Below are positions 53,168-63,403 of a DNA stretch of 64,000 nt, one piece after another. The notes under the pieces were generated by a model. The model was given only the letters and a program-made list of their open reading frames with translations. It did no database searches and had not been told where the DNA came from. The stretch's first letter is position 1. Each line of letters begins with the position of its first letter. Origin of the DNA: Flavobacterium sp. MedPE-SWcel (GTDB taxonomy: Bacteria > Bacteroidota > Bacteroidia > Flavobacteriales > Flavobacteriaceae). The DNA is taken from the NCBI GenBank assembly GCA_001874325.1, contig MPCW01000007.1, positions 62,001-126,000 on the forward strand, given 5' to 3'. Both the position numbers and the translations under genes were made by a program.

Positions 53168-54034
53168 ATGGATATTACTTTATCGCCTATTATTGCAGGG
53201 ACTATGAACTGGGGCGTTTGGAACAAAAAAATGACTACTGCCCAGATGACTTCGCTAATGCATTCTTGCTTAGAATATGACATTACTACCTTTGACCATG
53301 CTGATATTTATGGTGGTTATACTACCGAGAGTGAGTTTGGTGCAGCTTTTTCCGCTAGTGGTATTAATAGAGAGGATATACAACTGATATCTAAATGTGG
53401 TATACAGCATACTGAGGGGCGCGACAATAAAGTTAAGCATTATGATTATTCTAAAGATTACATCATAAAATCAGTAGAGGGGTCGTTACAAAACCTACAT
53501 ACAGAGTATTTAGATTTACTACTACTGCACCGCCCAAGCCCATTGATGCAACCTGATGAAATAGCTGAAGCTGTGGCACAGTTAAAAGCCGATGGAAAAA
53601 TAAAAAGTTTTGGTGTTTCGAACTTTACCAATAGTCAAACCGACTTGATTCGTAGTCGTACTGAGGTGTCTTGTAATCAAATTCAGTTCTCAGCAACACA
53701 TCATGAAGCAATGCTTGATGGTTCGCTCGACTATATGCAAGTAAACAATATTAAGCCTTTAGCGTGGAGCCCTATAGGGTCTATTTTTAAAACGGATGAC
53801 TCACAGGCAATACGATTAAAATTACTGTTGATGGAGCTGGTTGTAAAATATGAAGTAACTGCCGATGTAGTTTTACTAGCTTGGATAAGGCAACACCCTT
53901 CGGGCATAGTACCCGTTACAGGATCGACCAACCCTAAGCGATTAAAAAACCAAATGAAAGCCACTAAGTTAACTTTAGACACAGAGGACTGGTTTGCTAT
54001 ATGGACAGAGAGTATGGGGCATAAAGTGCCTTAA
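53168..54034 (+). CDS. Aldo/keto reductase
   Basis: A 288-residue NADPH oxidoreductase: TFDHADIYGGY supplies the catalytic Asp/Tyr, YLDLLLLHRPSPL the His, and IVPVTGSTNPKRLKNQMKA the cofactor loop. Closest to the YdhF-like group. Substrate unknown. Confidence 0.9.
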   Translation: MDITLSPIIAGTMNWGVWNKKMTTAQMTSLMHSCLEYDITTFDHADIYGGYTTESEFGAAFSASGINREDIQLISKCGIQHTEGRDNKVKHYDYSKDYIIKSVEGSLQNLHTEYLDLLLLHRPSPLMQPDEIAEAVAQLKADGKIKSFGVSNFTNSQTDLIRSRTEVSCNQIQFSATHHEAMLDGSLDYMQVNNIKPLAWSPIGSIFKTDDSQAIRLKLLLMELVVKYEVTADVVLLAWIRQHPSGIVPVTGSTNPKRLKNQMKATKLTLDTEDWFAIWTESMGHKVP

Positions 54035-54119
54035 TAGTCTTAAAGTTTGAATGTCAAAAGTTATAAAGTCGAGACGCTTAAACAGTTTCTACTTTAATTT
54101 TTTTAATCAAAATTACAAT

Positions 54120-54869
54120 ATGAAAACAGCTTTAATAACAGGAGCAACTAGCGGAATAGGTAGAGCAACGGCTCGCCACTTTGCAAAACATAATTTTAAA
54201 TTAATACTATGCGGTCGTCGCGAAGATCGTTTAGCTGAATTACAACAAGAACTTAGTAGCGAAACACAAGTACACACCTTGAGTTTTGATGTTCGTGACA
54301 AACAAGCGGTTGATAGTGCAATAGCCTCTATACCTAGCGAGTTTGAAAATATAGATATACTAATAAACAATGCAGGTAATGCACACGGATTAGACCCTAT
54401 ACAAACGGGTAATACTGACGACTGGGATGCTATGATAGACATTAACGTTAAAGGATTACTATATGTATCTAAAGCTATTATACCTAGTATGACGGCACGC
54501 AAGCAGGGGCATATTATAAACATAGGGTCTATAGCTGGTAAAGAGGTGTACCCTAATGGTAATGTGTACTGTGCTAGTAAGCACGCTGTAGATGCTATTA
54601 ACCAAGGTATGCGTATGGATTTAAATCAGTATGGTATACGCGTGGGTGGTATACACCCAGGTCTTGTAGCAACCGAGTTTAGCGAAGTGCGTTTTAAAGG
54701 GGATACTGAAAAAGCTAATAATGTATATAAGGGTTACGAACCGTTACGGGCTGATGATATTGCCGACATTATCACATTTGTGGTAACACGACCATATCAT
54801 GTAAATATTGCCGACCTTATGGTATTACCTACTGCACAAGCAGGGGCTACAATTTTAAAGAAATCATGA
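54120..54869 (+). CDS. Short-chain dehydrogenase/reductase (YdfG-like)
   Basis: A 249-residue Rossmann enzyme: GATSGIGRATARHFA (cofactor), NNAGNAHG, and the Ser-Tyr-Lys triad in IGSIAGKEVYPNGNVYCASKHA. Similar to YdfG, which oxidises L-allo-threonine and serine. ATG 54120 is chosen over the ORF start at 54051 because it opens at MKTALITG. Confidence 0.9.
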   Translation: MKTALITGATSGIGRATARHFAKHNFKLILCGRREDRLAELQQELSSETQVHTLSFDVRDKQAVDSAIASIPSEFENIDILINNAGNAHGLDPIQTGNTDDWDAMIDINVKGLLYVSKAIIPSMTARKQGHIINIGSIAGKEVYPNGNVYCASKHAVDAINQGMRMDLNQYGIRVGGIHPGLVATEFSEVRFKGDTEKANNVYKGYEPLRADDIADIITFVVTRPYHVNIADLMVLPTAQAGATILKKS

Positions 54870-55513
54870 GTTTAACATTAAACAGATCTACTCTATTATT
54901 GCAGATATTTTTAGCTGCAATAATAACTATTTCTTGTACTAAAAAAAGGAAAGCTATAGCTCATGACGATCCTATAACTATTATTGAAGAAACTCCCGAC
55001 CAAGCTTTTAACGATTCATTATATGGTTTTGTTCAACACACAAAGATGGAAGGAATTGGGATTCTTACAACTACAGATAATTATTTTGGTGACACGATTT
55101 CCATCATAGACATTAATAAAAATAGACTACCTGATATTATCATTAATGTAGAAGATGACTTTTTACAACTACAATGTTTATCTCAAGATAGTTTATACTA
55201 TAATGTTAAATTAAATGACAATCAAATTGGGCTTATTTCTAAAAAACAGGATAAGGTTGTTTTAAAAACTTGGGATGAATATATTTTAAACGCTTTCTGT
55301 GTAGAATTTAATCCTGTTACAAATCCTTTATTACAACAACCTGATGAGAATAGTAAAAAGGTTATCTTTAATGAAGATGAATTTTATCTTCCTGTAGCAA
55401 TAAAAGACAACTGGTTAAAGGTTAAATGGGGTGACGATGACAACTTGAGTTATGGCTGGATAAAATGGAAAGATGGAAACAATCTTTTAATTAAAATATT
55501 TCACTCTGCTTAA
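54866..55513 (+). CDS. Putative lipoprotein with SH3-like C-terminus
   Basis: A 215-residue protein; leader RSTLLLQIFLAAIITISCTKKR with a lipid-type Cys. The mature part ends in VAIKDNWLKVKWGDDDNLSYGWIKWKDG, resembling a bacterial SH3 domain. ATG overlaps the preceding stop (ATGA). Next gene follows after three bases. Confidence 0.65.
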   Translation: MSLTLNRSTLLLQIFLAAIITISCTKKRKAIAHDDPITIIEETPDQAFNDSLYGFVQHTKMEGIGILTTTDNYFGDTISIIDINKNRLPDIIINVEDDFLQLQCLSQDSLYYNVKLNDNQIGLISKKQDKVVLKTWDEYILNAFCVEFNPVTNPLLQQPDENSKKVIFNEDEFYLPVAIKDNWLKVKWGDDDNLSYGWIKWKDGNNLLIKIFHSA

Positions 55514-55516
55514 AAA

Positions 55517-56665
55517 ATGATAAACAAACGCTTACTCATAAAGAATCTACTGGCTCACAATGATGAGAGTAGCTTTTATGACAAAAAGCGTCAGTTAAAT
55601 TTACACTCTAAAGAGGGTAAAGGAAAGTTTGCCAAACATATTTGTGCACTTTCTAACTCTAACCCTAGCAACAACTCTTACATTGTTGTAGGAGTCGAAG
55701 ACAAGGATAACGAAATAAGGGGTACTGATTTTTATGATGATAGTCGCATTCAAAACCTAGTGAACGCCTATTTATACAATCCACCTAAAATACAATATGA
55801 AAATGTACCATTCCCAAAACTACCTAAACACAAGGTGGTGGGGCTGGTTACTATTCGCCCTAACAACAAAATATCATCTTTTAAAAAGCCTGTACACAAC
55901 ATTCCGTATGGAGCAATTTTTATGCGTGTAGGCAGTAACTCTACTCCTGTAGATAGGGATGCCGAAATGAATTATGAAAATACTGCTACGGTTATTGATA
56001 TCGAGAATAGCTCGCACAACAGTATTGCACTAAGCCTAGAGGGTGTTATTGATTTCTTAAACAATCATCATAAAAACATGACATCGGACTATAAGGTTTT
56101 TAAAGAACTATTTATAGTGTGCTGGGCAGGAAATAAAAAGGTTGTAAAAGGTAAAACATACTATTCGCGGGTAGATATAGAACTCATTAATGAACAAATT
56201 AAGTTATTTTACTCCACCCTCGATGAGGTACAAATTGAGTATGATGACAATATGTTTTCTATTACCGAGTATGTTTCGCTAGGGCTTAATGATAAAACGA
56301 GTTATTATCCTTTAGAGAAAATAAGTATCAACTTTCATGATAATGGGTATTATAAAATTAACTCTACACTGTTGTTTGATCCTCCACAGTACAACCGCAG
56401 AATGATGCATCATATTTATAATGCTAACTTAGCACTTATTGCTAAACTTAAAAAAGGGTTACCACTACTAGAACGCGAAGACAAAGACCTTAACAACTTA
56501 CCACACACTTTAATGATATGCTACCTTAATGGGTTTAATGAGGCTAAAAGAAAGCTAATTGAGGCTAAACCGCTATTAAAAAACTATCCTGATAAAAGTG
56601 TCTATATATCGTTTAAAGAAGCGATGCGTGTATTGCGAAAAATGAAGTATAATAGTACTACATAA
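55517..56665 (+). CDS. AlbA_2 (Schlafen-type) domain protein
   Basis: A 382-residue cytoplasmic protein. Residues about 20-150 (EGKGKFAKHICALSNSNPSNNSYIVVGVEDKDNEIRG ... IPYGAIFMRVGSNSTPVDRD) match the AlbA_2 putative nucleic-acid-binding domain. The C-terminal 200 residues are helical and unassigned. AlbA_2 proteins are often regulators or defence-associated; here it is coupled to a lipoprotein gene, with no effector visible. Confidence 0.75.
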   Translation: MINKRLLIKNLLAHNDESSFYDKKRQLNLHSKEGKGKFAKHICALSNSNPSNNSYIVVGVEDKDNEIRGTDFYDDSRIQNLVNAYLYNPPKIQYENVPFPKLPKHKVVGLVTIRPNNKISSFKKPVHNIPYGAIFMRVGSNSTPVDRDAEMNYENTATVIDIENSSHNSIALSLEGVIDFLNNHHKNMTSDYKVFKELFIVCWAGNKKVVKGKTYYSRVDIELINEQIKLFYSTLDEVQIEYDDNMFSITEYVSLGLNDKTSYYPLEKISINFHDNGYYKINSTLLFDPPQYNRRMMHHIYNANLALIAKLKKGLPLLEREDKDLNNLPHTLMICYLNGFNEAKRKLIEAKPLLKNYPDKSVYISFKEAMRVLRKMKYNSTT

Positions 56666-56697
56666 AAAAGAGCCACTCACTTAGAGTAGCTCTTTTC
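56664..56697. terminator. Bidirectional terminator
   Basis: AAAAGAGCCACTC/GAGTAGCTCTTTT with an ACTTA loop between convergent genes. Confidence 0.75.
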
Positions 56698-56720
56698 TAT
56701 AAATAACCTTTATAATTATT

Positions 56721-58889
56721 TTATTGCTTTACTACTTTATAAACTGTACTACCTATACTAGTTGTTACGGTTGCAAAATATAGCCCTGATTTTAAGTCTT
56801 CTACATTTATTGTAGCTGTTTTTGCTGTAAGACATGTTCTACCGTTTATATCATATATAGTTACATCAATAACATTATTTCCTTTTGTATTTATATATAG
56901 TATATCTTTTACTGGATTAGGATATAAAACTGCTTTTTCAAACTCTTGTATTGTTGTATTCATTAAAGGCACATAATACTCTGAAGTAGCTGTGTTAGTA
57001 ACAATTGCGCTATTAAAGTCAAAATAAATATCAGCTGTATTGTTTACTATATCTCCTTCTTGAATATCTGTTTTTGGCTTAACTTTATAAATTACATAAC
57101 CATGACTATTTGGTTCATCAGTTGCACTACTTGGTAAATTGATATTAGGGAACTGAAACTCTAATTGTGCCCCTGTACGTGCTACGCTAAAGTTATGACT
57201 TGAAGTAATCATCTCGAATGTATCCCAATCAAAATTAGCATCAAGCTCATTTTCTATTTTTATATTTACTGCTGATGCTGTACCTAGGTTCTGGAAGTTT
57301 ATAGTATAATGCACATCCTTAATTTCATCTGTTAATTCTATTAACGGTCCTTCGGCGACTACTACACTATTAGGGTCATAAGAGTTAACCATGATTTGAT
57401 TTAACTCAAAATGATTATTCGTAGTATCTCCGTCAGTGGCATCCATAGCAATATTAACGATATATTGTAACTCGTCTCCTGATTCATTTACAGGTGGTTC
57501 GAACGCATAAAATTTCACTGTACTATTTTTGCGTCCAAAAGGAGGGATATTTCCAAGATTAATTACTACTGTATTTTCATCTGTAACAGTATATGGATTT
57601 CCTACTTCGTTTACCTCAACTCTTTCTTCATCAAAATCTAGAGTTACGGTTACATTTTCAGCAGATAATAAACCATTGTTCCTTACCCTTAAAAGGTACC
57701 TAGGGTAAAATCCTGGTCGTGCAGAACTAATTGGAAAAAAAGAAACTTGTATATCATCTATAGCTTCCTCAAATTGAGGAATACAAATATCAAGCACATG
57801 TTCTATATCAGTACCTTCAAAGTTTAATACTTCACTTACTGGAGATGGATCATCTAAACTTTGAGGTAATAAAGGTTGTAATGTTATTGTATTCTGTCCT
57901 TCAGGAATATTATATAATGTATATTCCCCCTCTGCATTAGTAGATGTATGATATATAAAGTCACCATTAATATTTACAAAAAGTGGTATTGAAGGAATAA
58001 AATTATTAGTCTCACAATTATTATCTCCATCACTATCATACATTATTGTACCTGTTACTGTGTTATCGTTAAATATAGTTACAGTATAAACAGGACCTGC
58101 CCACCAACCAGAAATATCGCTTGGACAAATGGTACGAACATACACCTTATACAACTCGCCTTCGGTAAGGTTTTCAAATACATGAGATGGTTCTCCTGAA
58201 ATAACAATACCTTCTTCATCGCCCTCAAAAGTTTGATACCCTGGCATAATATAAACCTCCCATTCATCAACTCCTTCTTCTGCTTCCCAAGTTGCTGTTG
58301 CCGTTGTCCCCTCAAAATCAACTTCAATATTATTAGGAGGTGCACAATTATCCACAAAACTAACATTATCTATCAGCCATCTATCGCCGTTATCAGCTGC
58401 CATTACAAATGCAAAATGTACTTGTTGCCCAAAATACTGACTTGGTACATTAACAACCTTATGGGTATATACGGTTTGTACAGGGTTAATTTCTAACTCT
58501 GTCCATTCTTGCAATACTACATATTGACCTAAATCAGTAGGGTCTCCATCAGTAATCATTACTCTATAAATAGAACCTTGATCTCCTCCCAGTGTTAACC
58601 TTGAGTAAAAACTAATATCAGCTGATATCGTTACTTGCGGTGTTATTAACCAATCTTCTGGTATACCTGCAGCAACATTTTCTCTGTTTAAATAGGCCGC
58701 ATAATTACCTTCATAAGCTGGCTGAACAGGTGGGCTTGAAGTTTGAGCCCAAGATACTGTAAAACCAATGCCATTATCTTGAATCATCCACCCTGGAGGA
58801 GGAAATTCTCCCTCAAAGCTTTCAATATAAGTTTGAGCATCTATTGTAAGTGATAACAATAATAATACGTGTAGTAATTTTATTTTCAT
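56721..58889 (-). CDS. T9SS-secreted surface protein with choice-of-anchor J domain
   Basis: A 722-residue secreted protein. Signal peptide; residues about 20-180 form a MAM-like choice-of-anchor J domain (YIESFEGEFPPPGWMIQDNG ... DRWLIDNVSFVDNC); then an Fn3 domain, a Cna-B-like region (GTIMYDSDGDNNCETNNFIPSIPL), DUF11-like repeats with YDPNSVVVAEGP, and a type A sorting domain (VLYPNPVKDILYINTKG ... LKSGLYFATV). Likely an adhesin or matrix protein exported by T9SS. Confidence 0.88.
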   Translation of the reverse strand: MKIKLLHVLLLLSLTIDAQTYIESFEGEFPPPGWMIQDNGIGFTVSWAQTSSPPVQPAYEGNYAAYLNRENVAAGIPEDWLITPQVTISADISFYSRLTLGGDQGSIYRVMITDGDPTDLGQYVVLQEWTELEINPVQTVYTHKVVNVPSQYFGQQVHFAFVMAADNGDRWLIDNVSFVDNCAPPNNIEVDFEGTTATATWEAEEGVDEWEVYIMPGYQTFEGDEEGIVISGEPSHVFENLTEGELYKVYVRTICPSDISGWWAGPVYTVTIFNDNTVTGTIMYDSDGDNNCETNNFIPSIPLFVNINGDFIYHTSTNAEGEYTLYNIPEGQNTITLQPLLPQSLDDPSPVSEVLNFEGTDIEHVLDICIPQFEEAIDDIQVSFFPISSARPGFYPRYLLRVRNNGLLSAENVTVTLDFDEERVEVNEVGNPYTVTDENTVVINLGNIPPFGRKNSTVKFYAFEPPVNESGDELQYIVNIAMDATDGDTTNNHFELNQIMVNSYDPNSVVVAEGPLIELTDEIKDVHYTINFQNLGTASAVNIKIENELDANFDWDTFEMITSSHNFSVARTGAQLEFQFPNINLPSSATDEPNSHGYVIYKVKPKTDIQEGDIVNNTADIYFDFNSAIVTNTATSEYYVPLMNTTIQEFEKAVLYPNPVKDILYINTKGNNVIDVTIYDINGRTCLTAKTATINVEDLKSGLYFATVTTSIGSTVYKVVKQ

Positions 58890-59012
58890 AGCTGGATATT
58901 TTTTAGCACGATAAATTTAATCTTTTTTTAAACATACCGTCCATATCTTCCTGTTAACTAACCTAAAAAAGCAATACTTTTATGGCTTATCTTTTTTAGC
59001 TGTAAAAAACAC

Positions 59013-59741
59013 ATGGGCAGAACATTAGTAATAGGCGATGTACACGGGGCTTATAAAGCGCTTGAACAGATTTTTGAACGAGCTGCAATAACCACAAATG
59101 ACAAAATAATATTTCTAGGCGATTATGTAGATGGCTGGAGTCAATCGGTAGCAGTTATTGATTTTTTGATTGATTTAAAATCTAAATATAACTGTGTTTT
59201 TATGCTTGGTAATCATGATGAACTATTACTCGATTGGTTAAAAACAGGTATTGGTAATGAGCTATGGTTAATGCATGGTGGAAAGATAACGGCTGAGGAG
59301 TATAGTGCTATAACTGATGAAAAACTTGAATGCCATATACAGTTTTTGGAGTCGTTAGAAGACTATCACCTTGATGATAATAACAAACTGTTTTTACATG
59401 CTGGATTTACAAACCTAAAAGGGGTTACAAAGGAACATTTTTCTAAAATGTTTTACTGGGATCGTACGCTATGGGAAACTGCTCTAGTAACTGATGATAG
59501 CTTAGATAAAAATGATATTACTTACCCAAAACGTTTAAAACTTTATAATGAAATCTTTATAGGGCATACCGCCGTAACGCTTATTAACGAAACAACTCCT
59601 GTAAATAAGGCTTGTGTTTGGAATATAGATACAGGTGCAGCTTTTAAAGGGCCTTTAACCGTTATTGATGCCGATACTAAAGAGTTTTGGCAAAGTGACC
59701 CTGTATATAGATTATATCCTGACGAGAAAGGAAGGAATTAA
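59013..59741 (+). CDS. Metallophosphoesterase, serine/threonine phosphatase type
   Basis: A 242-residue phosphatase with the dinuclear-metal motifs GDVHG, GDYVDGW, GNHDE and a downstream GHT (FIGHTAVTLI). Related to PrpA/ApaH-like enzymes; substrate not predictable. Confidence 0.9.
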   Translation: MGRTLVIGDVHGAYKALEQIFERAAITTNDKIIFLGDYVDGWSQSVAVIDFLIDLKSKYNCVFMLGNHDELLLDWLKTGIGNELWLMHGGKITAEEYSAITDEKLECHIQFLESLEDYHLDDNNKLFLHAGFTNLKGVTKEHFSKMFYWDRTLWETALVTDDSLDKNDITYPKRLKLYNEIFIGHTAVTLINETTPVNKACVWNIDTGAAFKGPLTVIDADTKEFWQSDPVYRLYPDEKGRN

Positions 59742-59766
59742 AAAACCACCCTTAAGGGTGGTTTTT
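59740..59766. terminator. Bidirectional terminator
   Basis: AAAAAACCACCC/GGGTGGTTTTT with a TTAA centre. Confidence 0.8.
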
Positions 59767-59767
59767 A

Positions 59768-60322
59768 TTACTTAGAAGCTTTCTTCTCTTTTTTGTTTTT
59801 GCTTTTACGCTTCGTTTCTTTCTTATCGGATTTTTTCAAGAGCTTCATTTTCTTTTTTACTCTCTTTATATTATCATCCATTGCATCCATAAACGAATTA
59901 TTAAAACATCTCTTTTTTGACTCGGTAAAGTATTCTATAGCTGTAGTATACATTTCGAATCTTTCATACAAGATTCCTTTTAAGTAAACCATCTGTGCTA
60001 CATCTATACCTGATACTTTTAAACCGATATCTATTATTTTGAGTGCTTCTTCGAGTTTGTTATGGTTTATAAGCAAATCGGCATATTGATAATATACTGG
60101 TACATAGTTTTTATCAAGGTATAACGTCATCCTATAGTAAAACTCTGCTTGCTCATAATTTTGTAACTGCTCGTTATATATTTGCCCCATAAGGCAGTGT
60201 GCTCCTGCGTGCTCATCATCGGCTGAAATTACATATTGTAACTTCTCTATACATTCATGTACATCATAAGGGTAATTATCCTTTGCTTGAATGTACATTA
60301 CTTCGTAGCTATTAATTCCCAT
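59768..60322 (-). CDS. TPR-repeat protein with basic tail
   Basis: A 184-residue protein with three to four TPR repeats (ADDEHAGAHCLMGQIYNEQLQNYEQAEFYYRMTLYLD-type units) and a C-terminal 25-residue tail rich in Lys. Cytoplasmic scaffold of unknown partner. It follows rtcB by 47 bases with a hairpin (GCCCTGCA/TGCAGGGC) between them. Confidence 0.7.
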   Translation of the reverse strand: MGINSYEVMYIQAKDNYPYDVHECIEKLQYVISADDEHAGAHCLMGQIYNEQLQNYEQAEFYYRMTLYLDKNYVPVYYQYADLLINHNKLEEALKIIDIGLKVSGIDVAQMVYLKGILYERFEMYTTAIEYFTESKKRCFNNSFMDAMDDNIKRVKKKMKLLKKSDKKETKRKSKNKKEKKASK

Positions 60323-60369
60323 TATTGTTTTTTGTTATGCCCTGCACTTAGTTTGCAGGGCTATTACAT

Positions 60370-61767
60370 TTACTCTTTATCCATTCTTACAATCTTTGGC
60401 ATAAAAGTACCTACCACATCTACTAGCTCTGTTTGTTGTGCCATTACATGTTTGATATTTTTATATGCCATAGGTGCTTCGTCTAGCCCTGCGCCTAAAA
60501 GGGTTACACCATAATCTTTAAGTACGGCTCTAAACTCGCTCTTGGTAAATGATTGCTTGGCTTTTGTTCTCGAAAACTGTCTACCTGCACCGTGCGATGC
60601 TGAATTTAACGACGAGCCATTACCTTTACCTTTCACGATATAACCTGGTGCCGTCATGCTACCTGGTATAATACCTAACACATTTTTTTGTGCTGGTGTT
60701 GCTCCTTTGCGGTGTACTATTAACTCTTTACCATCTACTATTTCTTTCCACGCAAAATTGTGGTGATTTTCTACCGTAGTAAGTGGTCGTGTACCTAGTG
60801 CTTTGGCTATTCTTTTATGAATATCGTGATGGCATGCCGAAGCATAATCGCCTGCAAGATTCATTGCCAACCAGTACTCTTGTCCATCGTGAGTGTTGAG
60901 GTCTAACCATGCTAAATTACTTGCCTCTCTAGGTAATGGTGTTTGCTTCATAGCTAGATTAGTATACTGCTTGGCTATATTAGCACCAAGCCCACGTGAC
61001 CCACTATGCGACAATACCCCTACATAACGCCCTTCGGGTAGGTTAAAAACCTCATCGTTTGCGGGTACATCTACAACACCAAACTCTACAAAGTGATTAC
61101 CACCGCCTGAGCTACCTAATTGTTTGTAGGCTTTATCTTTTAACTTTTTTACAAACGGAATTGTGTTAAACTCATCACGATCTAATACTTCATGATCGTT
61201 AGGATTAGTATGTATTTCTTTCCCGCCAAACTTGGTGTGATTTTTTAGAATGTTTACATACTTGTCTTTACTCCCTTCTAAATACGATGGGCTAATATCA
61301 TAAACACTTAAACACATTCTACACCCAATGTCTACTCCTACACCGTAAGGTATCACGGCATTTTCTGTAGCAAGTACACCGCCTATGGGCAATCCATAAC
61401 CCGAATGCCCGTCGGGCATTAATGCACCACTATGTGCAATGGGTAACTTTAGTGCTGTATACAGTTGTTCTTTTGCTACATCGGCAATGCCATTTTCGCC
61501 AAAAACAGTATAAGGTGCACGCGTTGTGTTTAACTTTTTTGCTTCCGTTTTTTTATTACTTAATAATGCTTCGGCTGTTTTACCAAACACACCATCTCCC
61601 ATAAATTTTTCGGGTTCGACTAGTACTTCTTTTAATAGTACTAACACCCGTTCTTTTGACTCCCTTTTATAATGTGCAAGCATGCTTTCCATAGCGATAC
61701 TTATTGCTTTAGTTTGCGGAAATCCTATTGCTATGAGGTCTTTACCTCTTAATTTTAATTTTGCCAT
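60370..61767 (-). CDS. rtcB: RtcB RNA ligase
   Basis: A 465-residue manganese/GTP-dependent ligase joining 2',3'-cyclic phosphate or 3'-phosphate ends to 5'-OH RNA. Motifs: GVGVDIGCRMC (metal Cys), GSSGGGNHFVEFG, LSHSGSRGLGANIA, HNFAWKE, and SASHGAGRQFSRTKA with the guanylylated His. Complete. Upstream is a PcfJ-like gene broken by a stop; RtcB and PcfJ-like genes accompany each other in RNA repair loci. Confidence 0.95.
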   Translation of the reverse strand: MAKLKLRGKDLIAIGFPQTKAISIAMESMLAHYKRESKERVLVLLKEVLVEPEKFMGDGVFGKTAEALLSNKKTEAKKLNTTRAPYTVFGENGIADVAKEQLYTALKLPIAHSGALMPDGHSGYGLPIGGVLATENAVIPYGVGVDIGCRMCLSVYDISPSYLEGSKDKYVNILKNHTKFGGKEIHTNPNDHEVLDRDEFNTIPFVKKLKDKAYKQLGSSGGGNHFVEFGVVDVPANDEVFNLPEGRYVGVLSHSGSRGLGANIAKQYTNLAMKQTPLPREASNLAWLDLNTHDGQEYWLAMNLAGDYASACHHDIHKRIAKALGTRPLTTVENHHNFAWKEIVDGKELIVHRKGATPAQKNVLGIIPGSMTAPGYIVKGKGNGSSLNSASHGAGRQFSRTKAKQSFTKSEFRAVLKDYGVTLLGAGLDEAPMAYKNIKHVMAQQTELVDVVGTFMPKIVRMDKE

Positions 61768-61786
61768 TTTTTAATAATTTACTGCC

Positions 61787-63124
61787 TTAGCTTGAAAAGA
61801 TTATCATCTTAATAATAATCATTATGATCCCCATAATAATTATACCCCAAGTTTCAGGACTTTCTCCTTCTCTCACTTCTTGAGCTGCTGCCATTGGTAG
61901 ATCGTAAAATCCATCATCAAATTCATAAGCTACTGTAAGTTTTGCTGTCTCTGCCCATTCCTTAATAAGGTCATCTGTTTTTTGATCAGGCATCTCATTA
62001 TACTTACCTTTTGCCTCTGTTATCTCATTAGTTTGAAGACATACATCTATTGTTGCTATTCTTGTAAAGTTTGCTTGTGGATCATCCGTTTTATACTCTC
62101 GTAATGAAAATATTGCTGCATCTCCCACTGCACAATCATCTGTATAATCAGCAACACAGTGGTGCATTTCATACCCTTCTTCGTACAACGCTTCCGAGCT
62201 GGTAAGCTGGACTGTTTTGTATATTACATTTTCTTCTTGTTTATAAAAATCAATTATATCGGCACATTTCCATTCCATGTAACCTTTTGCCTCAAGTCGT
62301 CTTGCTTTTTCAATTTTCCAAACTTCGGCTTGACTTAATAAGGCTTTCCAAGTTCTACCTTTCATGTTCATCTCGGGCTGTTCTACTCTAAGACTTTCTA
62401 AATACTCTAACACCACTTGTAATTTATCAAGTCCCATTTCTTCTTTTACTTGCGCTATAAAGAGTATTACTTTTTTCCAAAACATTTCGTTTTCAAAACC
62501 ATCAGTAAGGGCTGACCACGTTATAAGGCTAGCTCTTTCGGGTGTAGCTCCATACCCTAATGCTTGCGCTCTTCGTATAGCTTGTGCTACCGTACAAATT
62601 GGAGGTGTTAACCTAAAAGCGTGCGCCATACTGTTTCTAAATTTTACAGGGAAACCGCTTAGTGCCAAAACACTATCACCTCTACCCAACTGTATGTACC
62701 AATACATATGTATTTTATTATCAGTATTAAACACATGTTCTAAAAACTCAGGGACTGAGTACTTTGCAAAACAGTGTCTTATAAGGCTTGCTAATTGTAC
62801 TTCATCAGGTAGGGTATTTACAGTTTTCCAGTCTTATATGTCTCTTACTGTTTTATTACCAAAAGCACTAATGTTTGCCAACACTTCTATATAGCCTGGA
62901 TTCTTTAGAATTGTAAAATGTCTTTGTGTGTATAAGTGTAATAATAGTGTACGGAAGGTGTCACGTTTCCATACATTATTTTTTGTGCTCATTTGTGCAA
63001 AATGACTGTTTATCACACTTTCTATAGTACCCTTGTTACCTTGTAAGGTGGGGGTTATACTGTAGGCGCTTTCTACCATTTCGATAAAAGCGCTTTTACT
63101 CATTATTGATAATTCTTTTTCCAT
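61787..63124 (-). pseudogene. PcfJ-like protein gene split by an in-frame TAA
   Basis: Two same-frame pieces: 62834-63124 (96 residues, ends GNKTVRDI) and 61787-62734 from the next Met. Reading through the TAA at 62834-62836 gives one protein of about 445 residues with DWKTVNTLPDEVQLASLIRHCF directly after the stop. The C-terminal half has the PcfJ signature YEEGYEMHHCVADYTDDCAVGDAAIFSL and ends in a hydrophobic tail. A nonsense mutation, sequencing error or readthrough are possible. It sits 19 bases before rtcB, so it is probably in the same transcript. Confidence 0.75.
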
Positions 63125-63231
63125 AGCTTTAGGTGTTGTGGCTCCCTACTTACGGTTAGCTAAGTGAAGCCCATTGTTCTTTTTATCATTTAATTATTTA
63201 TAATTCTTACTATTTGTTCGTTTTTGTCCAT

Positions 63232-63266
63232 AAAAAAAGCCCGATTCTATAATAGAACCGGGCTTT
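63232..63266 (-). terminator. Intrinsic terminator in the leader of the pcfJ-like gene
   Basis: On the minus strand AAAGCCCGGTTCTA/TAGAATCGGGCTTTTTTT, a 13-bp stem with T-run, about 108 bases before the ATG at 63124. Either it ends an upstream RNA or it attenuates the pcfJ-rtcB operon. Confidence 0.75.
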
Positions 63267-63360
63267 GCTACATGCAAAGGCATCATCCCTCCTTTCAACA
63301 GGGAATGTACGGTTCATGGCACGCGAATTCTAGTCCAAATTGTGGACTGTCGCATAGCTG
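63266..63360 (-). ncRNA. Structured leader upstream of the terminator
   Basis: On the minus strand there are three nested or adjacent stems: AGTCCA/TGGACT (loop CAATT) within GCGA/TCGC, then CATTCCCT/AGGGATG, then CTTTGC/GCAAAG (loop ATGTA), whose 3' arm touches the base of the terminator. This is the layout of an attenuator or riboswitch, but it matches no class I recognise. No clear promoter lies directly upstream. Confidence 0.4.
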
Positions 63361-63403
63361 AATATGTTTGTTACGATATATTATTATCATATATTTTGGG
63401 TAT

